A DNA stretch of 64,000 bases from Fennellomyces sp. T-0311 (Eukaryota > Mucoromycota > Mucoromycetes > Mucorales > Lichtheimiaceae), in assembly GCA_025266875.1 (NCBI GenBank), contig JALLLT010000032.1, positions 1 to 64,000 of the forward strand, given 5' to 3'. Of the stretch, positions 48,391-58,954 are shown one piece after another (positions within the stretch are counted from its first letter, which is position 1; the number at the start of each line of letters is the position of its first letter). Position numbers and translations under genes: made by a program. The notes below the pieces were generated by a model, which worked only from the letters and a program-made list of their open reading frames with translations, ran no database searches and had not been told where the DNA came from.

Positions 48391-49371
48391 TTATCCCCAC
48401 TTCTCTCCATTAGTATCATTCATTTGAATCCAAGTACATTAAGTTTGGCTGGTAAAAATTTTACCGAGAGATGTATTCAACAAAGCGGTTTTAAGAATCT
48501 GTACGTAAGCTAAACATATCAACAGATTACGTAGTAGCATGGCGGTCGAGACAATGCTACCTTGTGATATGTAAACTGTAATAGATGAAGCGCATTCTTT
48601 GATATGCTTTATGAACTATTCATCACGTATTACGCATGTTTTTTTTTAAGACACCACCCACCATCAATCCATTCCACTATACTCATATAGCAAGCTAGTC
48701 GTATTGGGCTAGGGAATTGGTATATAAGTTCAACAAGAAAATTATCCTTTAAATCCAACCTGTAACAGCCAATCGATGATACCGCTTGTGATGGTACGGA
48801 CCTTGTAGCAGTCTTCTTTATCTGCGTATAAATGTAAAAATGAGCATAGCAGAGTGACCATATCATCATCACTTAGTAGCTATCTTGCGCCTTCGCCCGT
48901 TATGTTCGACTTCAGCTCCTGCAGATTTTTTTGTGCGGTGGGTGTACAGCGGTTCCCACGGTTTTCAGATATAAAAATCGTGTCAGGATCATTCCCCTTC
49001 CGATACCACCGAGGAATGTCCCATTGTATTCGTACAACAGTACATGTGTATCTTTAGCGAGCTACGAATCGAGTGCCCAACGTTGGCAAAAGGGTGCAAG
49101 TAAAAAGTAAAGCTGAGATCACTTTGGTGCATGGCAAATAATAAAGTGCAGAAAGTGGCGACTCAAGAGGTTGGTTGGGTGTTACACACCAACGGACGAC
49201 GCTAAAATGCATCACGGAGTATTTGTTATTTGTTTTTTATTGCATTGATAGACAAATGGTAAAAGAAAAAAAATATAATCTCCCTTTAATAAGCAAATGT
49301 ACAGAAACGATATATAGTGAAGGGAGTAAGTTTGTGGAGAGAGAAGTTTGGTCAAAGAAAGGGAAAGTTAG
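48391..49371. other. Intergenic stretch of about 1 kb
   Basis: It is the region downstream of two convergent genes. No gene or repeat was recognised. Confidence 0.4.
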
Positions 49372-50955
49372 CTATTGCAACAGCACGCGCGCCGGCAGCA
49401 GCACCATTCGTTCCTCGTCAACAAAGAGAGGGCTAATAACAGCCTTGACGGTTTTATCCTTGTCGGCATGAACATCACCGACCACCGCCATAACGTGTTC
49501 ATCATATTTAGTGCCTATGGCGACGGGCTGCGCTGAGACATCGGCATCAGCGCCGTGGATGACCAGCGATAAGGCTGTGCACTGGTCCAAAATGTCGTTC
49601 CACAGGTTCCGATGTTGGATGGTGACCGCATGATCTGTGTTGCCGTTTGCCTTCAAAGCTACGCCTCCATCGGTCAGCATGCTCTCCAGCTTTCGAGTCA
49701 TCTGACCGCGTAACAGTTCCAGATACTCTTTGGTGGCCGGGTTGAGAGATAAGGACTGCACTGTCTGGCGTCGGTACCATTTGGCAAAGTTAGCGCCAAG
49801 GGTGGTCTGGAAACGGCGGATCTGGTCTGCATAAGCCAGGTTGAGTAGATCCTGGTTCTCGGTGCCGAATGGAAGCGCGGCCAGGTACGATTCTGTGATT
49901 TGGGAAAAGAGGAACTCTTCCAGGGTGAGTCGGAAGCGGTCATCCACGGTTGCCTGGGCAAAACGGGTGACACTTTCGGCCAGGCGTGCGAGTTGCTGGG
50001 TCAGGGTGCGCGAATTGATGCCATGGTTACCGTCAAATTCATGCGCGGAAGTTGCGATGGGAGCGGGGGTAGGCACTGGATGTTGAGAGACGATGGCTTG
50101 GGTGGGGAAGGACGAAGAGACAGGGCGCGAGGAAGAGGATGTGGATGAGGCAGAGGAGCCCATCAGGGGCAGTTTGCTTTGGTGGTTCCAGCGATCAAGC
50201 TCTTCAGGGGTGACCTGCGACAGGTGAAGGGCACGGCCATAGATCTCCTCGTTGCAGCCCGTTAGCGAGCGCAGGTTCTCAATGACCTCGGACTGGTGTC
50301 TTTGAGCGATCTGCAGGTTGCGGAGTTGGTGATGGAGAACCTCGTTTTCCTCCATGAGCTCTGCAAACGACTTGGTGACGGAAGCAAAGCTGGGCTGTGG
50401 TTGGGGCGGCGCAGAAATATCATCATTAACGACGTTGTGGTGCGGGTGCGTGTCGGTCTCGTCGTCACTGCTGTCGCTATGAAAGTCGCCTCTTGCTGAC
50501 CGCGTCCCTTCATCACCAAACTCGGCAGCATTCGACCGTGAACGTTTGTCATCGTCTGTAATGTTACTGGCATTGTCGGCAGGTCCATCCAAATCCCGAA
50601 GTGTTTCTAGACGAAACGGCGCCGTGTCGGCCAACAGAGCAGGATGCATGTCTCGCACATTGTCGTCGCTAATACCGTCAAGTGTCGATCGATCGTCGTC
50701 TGTTTCTCGTCCTTCTGCGGTGGCTCGACTGCTGCTGATAAGACTGGCTGTGCCTCCGGGTCCGCTGATTACAGATTCCTGGTCGTCAATGGTTGCTGCT
50801 ACACTCCACGTGTCTGTGTCGCGATGCCGCACAGCATCAAAAGTGTCCAGCAAGTCGGTTTTGCGCATTGAACTGTACCGATGTGGAAAGCCGTCTGGCA
50901 TACGATGAAGGAAGGCGTCCTTCTCACTGCCGTCGTGTGAAGACACCGAGCTCAT
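49372..50955 (-). CDS. Conserved-looking coiled-coil protein of unknown function
   Basis: This is a single-exon ORF of 527 residues that I cannot assign. The first 190 residues are acidic and Ser/Asp-rich, likely disordered. A coiled coil follows (FAELMEENEVLHHQLRNLQI... to about residue 235), then a Ser/Pro linker. From about residue 300 the sequence is a mostly helical, folded-looking region (RLAESVTRFAQATVDDRFRL, EEFLFSQITESYLAALPF, RGQMTRKLESML), ending in a beta-like tail. Codon use and the length of the open frame argue that it is real. It diverges from the hydrolase gene, with 141 bases between start codons. Confidence 0.7.
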   Translation of the reverse strand: MSSVSSHDGSEKDAFLHRMPDGFPHRYSSMRKTDLLDTFDAVRHRDTDTWSVAATIDDQESVISGPGGTASLISSSRATAEGRETDDDRSTLDGISDDNVRDMHPALLADTAPFRLETLRDLDGPADNASNITDDDKRSRSNAAEFGDEGTRSARGDFHSDSSDDETDTHPHHNVVNDDISAPPQPQPSFASVTKSFAELMEENEVLHHQLRNLQIAQRHQSEVIENLRSLTGCNEEIYGRALHLSQVTPEELDRWNHQSKLPLMGSSASSTSSSSRPVSSSFPTQAIVSQHPVPTPAPIATSAHEFDGNHGINSRTLTQQLARLAESVTRFAQATVDDRFRLTLEEFLFSQITESYLAALPFGTENQDLLNLAYADQIRRFQTTLGANFAKWYRRQTVQSLSLNPATKEYLELLRGQMTRKLESMLTDGGVALKANGNTDHAVTIQHRNLWNDILDQCTALSLVIHGADADVSAQPVAIGTKYDEHVMAVVGDVHADKDKTVKAVISPLFVDEERMVLLPARVLLQ

Positions 50956-51096
50956 ATCTGACCAAAGTGGAAGAGAGAAAGAAGAAGCTGACCAAGAAAA
51001 AGAAAGGAAGCAGTGCGAAAAGTGACATCACAACTGTATTTTAGCTGTGTGTCACCCAGCAACCGAGCCAACTCCCCCTTTTCCTTAACACTTGAT

Positions 51097-52429
51097 ATGT
51101 TAGACACATTGTTCGATGCAATGCCCAGATTGAAATCAGTCCTTCTTGGCCTGGTCATTGTTCTTCTGGGAACGAAGAACGGCCGGCTGCTGTGTACGTT
51201 GTACTGCGTCTTGTCTCTATGTTACTCTTTGTTGCTCACAGACACTGTAGTTAGCGGTCTGCTGGTCAAATTTATCCGTAAAAGCTTGCCCTATGTGCCA
51301 ACCAGCGTGCGATACAAGATTATCGCTACAGGTTTACAGCTCCCGCTCTCCATGCAGCGTATTGTGTTGCGGACACTGTTGGCGCCCTCCGCTACTGATC
51401 GACAGCATATTCTACGCGTGCAAAAAGAGACGTGGAGGGCCGATTGGATTATTTCGTATATAAGGAAGCACAAGAACGCCCATGGTCGAGCCGAAGAGAT
51501 TGCGCAAGGGTCCGATATGGTTATCCTCTACATCCACGGAGGAGGTTTCCACGTAGGTCAGGACGATATGCCTATTTTACGTCATGTTGCTTTTTTTTAA
51601 TGCAATTAACGATGCGGATCACCAGGTTTTTCAACGGAATATATGCCAACCTTCTTGGCCATGATAGATGGATTGAAGGCACGCAACATCAAAGCATCCA
51701 TCTTATCCGTCGATTATTCCCTTTCTCCCGAAGAAACCTATCCCAAGGCGCAAGATGATTGCGTGAATGCGTATCGATATCTTGTACATGACCTCAGCAT
51801 CAGTCCATCAAGAATCATTATCGGTAGTGTAAACCTTGTGTCATATTTTTTGTGGTCTGTGTTTCTCACGAGAACGCCCCCCTTTTGCACGTGAAGCTGG
51901 TGACAGTGCAGGAGGTAATCTAGCGGCAAGTGTACTGTTAAGGATTCGTGACCAGCGATCTGATCCAGTGCTTGCATCGCTGCCGCCCCTTCCACTTCCT
52001 GCAGGTTGCGCACTTATTTCGCCGTGGGTGACGTTTGAGGATGTGGTGAAATCCGACAAATACTACGATGACTATGTGCGCCTAGGGCAGCTCCAGTACT
52101 ACCGCGCAAACTATGTGCCCAAGTACAACACCATGGAGGTCAATTATCGGGAAGCATTCATTCGTCAACCATTTATTTCGCCTCTGTATGGCAATTTCGA
52201 CCATTTCTGTCCCACGTTGGTTACTTATGGAGGTGGCGAGTTGATACAGCCCCAGGTTGAGGGGTTGATAGAGAAACTTAAACAACATCAGGTGTCGGTC
52301 ACTGTCATTACTCGTCCAAAGTCTCCCCATATTTGGATCATCGAGCCGCATGTTTGCAAGTCAAAAAAAATTTGGAAAGAGGATCTGGGCAGAATGCTGG
52401 ATTGGTGTGCAAGCATACGTAGGCATTGA
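51097..52429 (+). CDS. Membrane-anchored alpha/beta hydrolase (HSL/Abhydrolase_3-like)
   Basis: Three exons are joined by introns at about 51560-51626 and 51825-51895. The N-terminus has hydrophobic segments (LKSVLLGLVIVLLG, LLCTLYCVLSLCYSLLL) that would anchor it in a membrane. The oxyanion box is YIHGGGFHVG; intron 1 follows it. The nucleophile elbow is AGDSAGGN, created across intron 2. The strand with YGGGELIQPQVEGL normally carries the acid as ExxxDD; here the two Asp positions read P and Q, so the Glu or another residue must serve. His is in KSPHIWIIEP. Relatives are sterol-ester and lipid deacetylases such as Say1; the substrate here is unknown. It converges with the LDH gene at 152 bases. 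Confidence 0.8.
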
Positions 52430-52580
52430 TCTCTCTCACCTGTTTTTTTTTACTACTTATACGGCCCCAACATATAATCATGCCAACGAGCTATTAATAT
52501 ATGCGCATTGTAGTCTTTTTTATATAGACGTAGTATTTCAAAGCAAAGCAAGAGCAAATGTATTTGTATTGTGTATAGAG

Positions 52581-53731
52581 CTATTTGGATCGATATCTCT
52601 CTCCGAGAGCTTTCAATGTTTTTGCACTTTCGAGAAACTGGTCTCGTTCTTCTGCGCCAAGTGGTACCGGGACAATCTCCTCGATGCCGTTGGCGCCCAG
52701 TTTAGCAGGAAGTGAAATCACGGTATCGACCTCACTGGAATAGACAGAGAGTGGTTGGATGGACATTGCGTTTGTCAAGATGGATTCGCACAACGACGCA
52801 GCGCATGCACCAATGCCATAGTACGTTGAACCCTTGAATCGAATGATATCCATCGCTTTGTTTGATACTTCCTGTCGAATCTGGTCCTTGTCTAGTTTTC
52901 GTACTTCAGGAATCGAGAGTAAAGGTCGTCCAGCGACACTAGCTGAGTCCCACGCGATAAACTGACTGTCACCATGTTCACCCAGAACATAAGCATGAAT
53001 ACACGATGCCGAGACCTGTGTCACAGTATTAGCTTATTGTTAGTATCAAACTCTTTGCTTCTTACATTAAGCAGATCGGACAGAAACACAGTCAATCGCG
53101 AGGTATCCAAAAATGTGCCTGATCCAAGCACCTGATGCCTAGGTAGTCCAGACAAATTCTGTGCAATCAGTGTCAAAGTATCCACCGGGTTCGACACAAT
53201 CATCAACACAGCATCTTTTCGAATGGGTTGCATCCCGCCAATAATGTTTTTCATAATGTCGTAGTTTCGATCGATCAACTGGTTTGAATGTGTCAATTCA
53301 CAACCTCATTCCTTCACAATTACCACTCCTTTTTTTTTTTTTACCTCTTGCCGCGATTCGCCCGGTCGCTGCTTTGCTCCAGCAGTAATCACAATGAGGT
53401 TGGCTTGAGCTGCGTCCCTTAAACTTGCATAACGCACTTTGCAACTGTTGACAATATTGGCGTCGTTCAAATCAAGCACTTGACCTCGCGCAACACCTGG
53501 TATGGCATCCACCATCAAGATCTCGTTTGCCACGTTTTTCATCATGGTCAGCAAGGCAATGGTCGATCCAACACTACCAGAACCAATTACGGCGACACGC
53601 TTTGATGCATTGCTAAAGAAGCGATAGTGTGCTTGTTGGTTGAAGATAGTTCTTGTTCTGACCGCATGGTTCAAGATTGGACGGGCGCATAAACGCGTTA
53701 GAGGTACCCTGGCGAATGCTGAGAGAAGCAT
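52581..53731 (-). CDS. L-lactate dehydrogenase with mitochondrial-type leader
   Basis: Three exons (53345-53731, 53066-53278, 52581-53015) give 344 residues. About 43 N-terminal residues are Arg-rich with no acids ([20 protein letters not shown]...), like a mitochondrial presequence. The NAD fold opens [12 protein letters not shown]. The mobile loop is [13 protein letters not shown]: Gln at the specificity position points to lactate rather than malate, where Arg is usual. The second substrate Arg is in GTFLDTSRL and the proton-relay His in [18 protein letters not shown]. The enzyme interconverts pyruvate and L-lactate with NADH, as in the fermentation of many Mucorales. The start could lie downstream if a cytosolic form is made, but no other ATG precedes the Rossmann fold. 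Confidence 0.9.
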
Positions 53732-56086
53732 GGGTGACGGAGAAGATAAATGGAAAAGCTTGAGAGGTATATGGCTATTTTTTCAGTCCCAATGCAAGGG
53801 TTTTTATATATATTGCCAAAAAGTAACTTTCCGAACATTGTAACACGAATACGTTCATTTTTGGGACATACGTTCGGTAGAGCCGGTTGTATCCGATCTG
53901 GCGTATGTTTGGGATCTCACTTGCTCTCAGTCGTATCTCGATTATAATCTAGATCAGGTGCAATCAATATATAGTAATACACCGAGCGATCGCTTACGCA
54001 CTTTTCTACGACATTAACGAAGGATGCCCGTTATTTCATTGGACATATATACCCGGTAAGTTATTGGACAAAGATGATCATCGTGTCAAAAAAAAGGACA
54101 TCTAAAGCTTGTATCTCTCTCATCTGTCGTGAAATTTTGTATCTCCATCGTGTTGTACGCTAATTCAGAAGTATTTTATAACGATTGCAGCTTACACTGC
54201 GCTGTGTCTTTCGTCTACATACATATATGATGTAGTGGATGCATTCGGCGGGCTTAACGTTACGTAATACGTAATTGTGTCGATAATTCCGTTTCTCCTT
54301 CTCGTTTAGCGTTCGGTTCGGTGGTGCATGAAAACGGCGAGAGAAGAAGTGTACCATAGATCATATGTAGCTCCGTAGTCTTATGGTGCCAGAAGCAGTT
54401 CATGCAGACTAGGTCGAAACTCAATTGGACGATTCTTTCTGTAAATATGCATCCGATTTAGGAATTAGTTATCAATCTACCGGAACAATACGGTGGTGTG
54501 GTTAGCGTTTGTGTCGTAACTTGATACATCGTAAAATCGTTCGATACGGTACAGTGGGCGTACGTAGCTAATCATACGTTACTTTTTATCGCGACGAAAA
54601 GTGTTAGCCTATGGCCACTGGCATAGCATCATTCGAAACTATAATGCACACACCTGACAAGAGACTTAAAGGCATCACTTCCTATTGTGATGTATCTCCT
54701 ATTGAGATTATAGACCTTCTGAGAATCGGCAAACTTTCAATACAGGAATCTATTAAGAACCGTGCGGCGTTATTAGCATCACGGGCCGACTTAATATATA
54801 GGGCTAGTTTATACCGTGGTGCACAAAGCTTATATAGAGAAAGGTCGATGCCTGCCATAGTAACAATTAAGAGATTAATTTTACTCTTTCTCTTAATGGT
54901 CCGGGGCGATTGTTGGCTACGTATAATACGTATCAATGTATCAGTCTTGAAGAACGCTCTGCGAATAAGCATGATATCTCAAGGAAGAGGTTATGTAAAA
55001 GTTTAAGTGGCGTAGAGGTTCTCAAAGAGTATTTCTCTTTCCCCCTCTTCATTGTAGTACAGGCCCGTCCTTTTCATCCGCTGCAGTTTTTCAGATATGG
55101 TACCCGCGCTTAATTCGTTTCTGTATTCTTCTACATATTGTACCACAAGTACAACAGAGACCTAATGTATATTTATGTAACCACCTCAGAAAATTCTTCC
55201 AATATTATGAACCATATCTAATGATAATCACACAGATACATTTTAGTAGGCACTGTTTTTACCTGCTAAGAAGTTCTATGTTGATATACAATACAAAAAA
55301 GAATTCCATACTTTACTCTCGTTGCGAACCTTTTTCCCTGAGCGATGCCTCTTGAGTTCGTTTGGATAAGAGTCGCTAATGCATCAGAGATTATTCGCAC
55401 GGTTCTCTAATGCCGGCTACTTCCAGCCGACGATACGTACAAACAATGTTATCGTAAAAAAAATTATCATGTAATCTCGCGGCAGCGAGTCCTACATATC
55501 GGGTATCTAGCACTTTGACAACGCGTAGTCATTGTATTGGTGAACACTCATAGTACCTCTAATACCAAACAAAAGGAAGTACTTGTCGACTTTCTGAACG
55601 GCAAGTTGGTCGATACACTGGCTTTGATTTACGAGCTATCAAAGCCTTGAGAATACCAAGATATTTTTTGCACAACAAAGCCAATTAGTACCGTGATCTA
55701 TAAATGATGAAGCGAACTCGTGACAGGTTTGAACGGTTTGCTAGTCCCATGACTGGATGATCGGGAAAAAGGCTAGGTTACCAAATCATGTCGTCATCAA
55801 GGTGAAGCAAGAACTAAAAGGATATATTATCGATGGACACAGTTAAACCGAGCGGACGCACGTGTATTACAGAGAATGTCAGGGTTTGAAAGTAGAATAG
55901 TGCTTGACACACAATAAGAGTGTGCTTCCCCTGCGCAGTTTGCGAGTTAGGTTGGGAGTCGGACTTTTTTGTCACCATGGTGTGCAGACGCAACAAAAAG
56001 TTTTACGCTTTCCCTTTCTCTCTCGCCCACCCATTTTTTTACACGGTAGAAGGCGGCACAAGCAACAAAAAAAAGTTGTTTTAAAG
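53732..56086. other. Gene-free stretch of about 2.4 kb
   Basis: It is between the divergent LDH and RRM genes. A 131-codon ORF at 54611-55006 has no recognisable motif and is not called. Confidence 0.4.
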
Positions 56087-56095
56087 TATAAAAAA
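56087..56095 (+). promoter_or_regulatory. TATA box of the two-RRM gene
   Basis: TATAAAAAA lies 53 bases before the start codon. Confidence 0.45.
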
Positions 56096-56139
56096 GCACG
56101 GGAAAATATCGAAGAAAAAAACATATACAAGAGCAAGTT

Positions 56140-58604
56140 ATGGATCCTCGTAAAAGTCGTTTTTCGCCATATGAAGTTCGCGGAGGAGGACCTGGCGGTA
56201 GACAGGGATTCCGCACAAATCAAGCTGGCATGCAACATCCCCATCCGCAACATGCACCACGTGACGAAATTTATGGACGTGAACGAAGACCATTATTCAA
56301 CGACAAAATGAGTGGAGGAGGCGGAGCCATGATGAGACCCAAAGGTTCCTATAGTCGCGGAGGAGGAAACGATGCACGCTTCCAACATGAAAGAGGAGGA
56401 GCAGGTTATAGCGATTTCATTCAACCGTCATTGAGCCGTGCGAGTTCTTCGTCAAGTTATCATACAGCACCTACGCGTAGAGCTGGCAATCAAAGCCGTT
56501 GGGAACCAGCCAAAAGACATAATAATAACTGGGACGATGATCGTGGTAAGATTCACAAATTTTCTTTGAGTTGCTAATAAGTTGTTGCTGCTTTTGAGAG
56601 CAAACTTGAGAGAGTGGATTTCAAACCCCCACCCCCTAAGTGTAAGAGAAAAATAACCTCAGTTTATATATTATGAATCCTCCAGACTCCTTCAGCAACA
56701 GTAATGAAGATCGCACGTCGGAAAGTCGACTTCCAGCTCATATTGAGCAGCGGGTAGCACGCGAAAAGCCCTGCCGAACCTTGTTTGTGAGAAATATTCA
56801 GGTAACAACCCTTTGGCTGAGCGAGCCATCCTTCCTATCCTTGCTAAGATCGCGCGTGTACATTCCTAGTATAACCTCAAGGCCCATGAAATGAAAGATA
56901 TGTTTGAGAAATTCGGTGAAGTCAAGGAAGTTTTCAATTTGATCGAGAGCCGAGGCATGATCTTTGTCACTTTTGTAAGTTGTCACAACTCCTCGCGTCC
57001 ATCTAAACCAAAATACTAGTATGATATAAGAGCTGCTGAGAACGCGAAAGAATCGACGCAAGGAATGTTTCTGGCTAATCGAAGAATTGATGTCCATTAT
57101 TCGTTACCAAAGGAAGAGGAAGAGAATGCAAAATGCGATCGCACTAAGAATCAGGTGAAAACTCCCACTGCCGATAAGCTGAGAAGAAAAGAAGGGCCAA
57201 CTCTGACAACATGTGTATCCAGGGTACTCTGCTTTTCACCTTAAAGAACACCGATGGATGGTTGCAAGATGACCAATTGTATGATTATTTCGCGCAATTC
57301 GGAGAAGTCAAAGTTATTCGTACTCCTCATTTTAAGCATCATACCGAGAATAACGAAAGACGGTATGCTTTTTACATTCGCGCGTTCGTACGAAAACTAA
57401 TTATGTGACAAGACAACGATTTGTCGAGTTTTATGATTCACGTGCATGTGTCCATGCTTACGATAGTTGCCATGGTCACGAATACAAAGGTGGTCGTTGG
57501 GACGTATCATTCTTTTGGGACCATACCAATAGGTTAGTTATTTTCACACTTCTCAAAAACTCCTTTTTTTTGCTTTTTTTTTGTTTTTCGTTTTATATGA
57601 ACTTTCTATATTTAATCGATTAGATATAGGGAACGAAGTGAGGCGTTCGCTGCAAAGAAGGAGCGACCTCTTGAATCTCGTCCAGCAAAACCTGATCGTC
57701 GCGAACCTGATCGTCGTCCCCGTCGTGACTTTGGTGGTGGTGGTCGTCCTCCCCGACGTCATCATGATGATGAACGTCGCGGAAGCTATGACGATTTTGG
57801 TAGCTATATATATATACAAGTAATTGGTGTTCAATTCTCATTTATTCTTTATAGGTCGTACCCGTTACGAACCTGATAACAGATCCATGTCACCTCTCGA
57901 AGATCGTGCTTATAATCCAGAAAGCTATACTTCGAACGAGGATCGACAACGGCTGGAACAAGCACAAAAGGCACAACAGGTATTATTTTAGAAAGTAGCC
58001 ATGGAAACCTTAATTTTAATCCAAATTTAGTTGTTGACTATGTTTGCACAAACTCAAGATGAAGGAGGTAGTGGTAGTTTACAGCAACAACAGCAAGTAG
58101 CACCTGGAAGAGCTTTTCAACAATCAACATATCCACCTGTACAACAACGCCCTATTCCCCCAGTGTCTGCTCCTCCTCCTCAAGCAGTCCCGCCACCACT
58201 TCCAACGGGACAGCCAGTGGCAACGGATCAAGCTTCTCAAATGCAACAATTGCTAGGCCTACTCGTATGTCGCATGTTTTTTATTCACTATTGACGACAT
58301 ATATGCTCATTTAACCATATATAAAAAGACTCAAGTAGCAGCAACACAGCAACAGTATCAACAGCAACAGGCGCAGCCTCCGCCGGTACAACAGCCAGTG
58401 GCTGTTCCACCGCCCATTTCGCAACCACCTGGAGATCACCAGCAACCTTCTGCACCTATCACTGATCCAGCTATAGCACTAAACCAATTAGCACAAATTC
58501 TACAGAATCAACAACATCAACAGCAACAACAACAACAATCACAGCAACCATCTTATCCACCTGTATCGATGCCACCTGGAGGATGGACATCAGAGCCACA
58601 ATGA
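56140..58604 (+). CDS. RNA-binding protein with two Mei2-type RRMs and Gln-rich tail
   Basis: About ten exons join in frame. The first exon is Gly/Arg-rich (RGGGPGGRQGF). After the first intron (to about 56687) comes RRM1, RTLFVRNIQYNLKAHEMKDM...SRGMIFVTFYDIRAAENA, ending DVHYSLPKEE, with CDRTKNQ leading into RRM2, GTLLFTLKN...FGEVKVIRTPHF...RFVEFYDSRACVHAYD. This pairing, with the FYDIRAA signature and the KNQGT linker, is that of the first two RRMs of Mei2-like proteins. The rest is Arg/Asp-rich (RREPDRRPRRDF), then Pro/Gln-rich with poly-Gln runs, and the protein ends at EPQ. No third (C-terminal) Mei2 RRM is present. It is probably an RNA-processing or translation regulator; targets are unknown. 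Confidence 0.8.
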
Positions 58605-58954
58605 AATTCCCAATCGTGTGTTTATATACAAAAAAAAGTAGTTTCGACTTTTTTCTCTCTTTCAAAAGGATATATAAATAAAAGGTATTCCGACACTGTA
58701 TATACCCTGTTTGGATAACTTTAACATATCAAGTTAAAAGTACACTTGAGATTATGCTTCTTTTATATGGCTTTGTACAGTTTTTTTATGATTTGTGCAG
58801 GGTGTCGAGTTTCCGACGCTTACATATAAGATACAATATATAACAAGCTATACATAGAGGAGGAGCAGTGTCTAATTCATCCATGGGATGCTTCTTTGCA
58901 TAGGGTATTTGGAGAGTTATACGGAAAGCAAATGATCGTTGCTATTTTTTTTTG

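Noticed and set aside
54611..55006. 131-codon plus-strand ORF
   Set aside because: It has no motif or family resemblance, and an equally long ORF exists on the opposite strand. It may be transposon debris but that cannot be supported.
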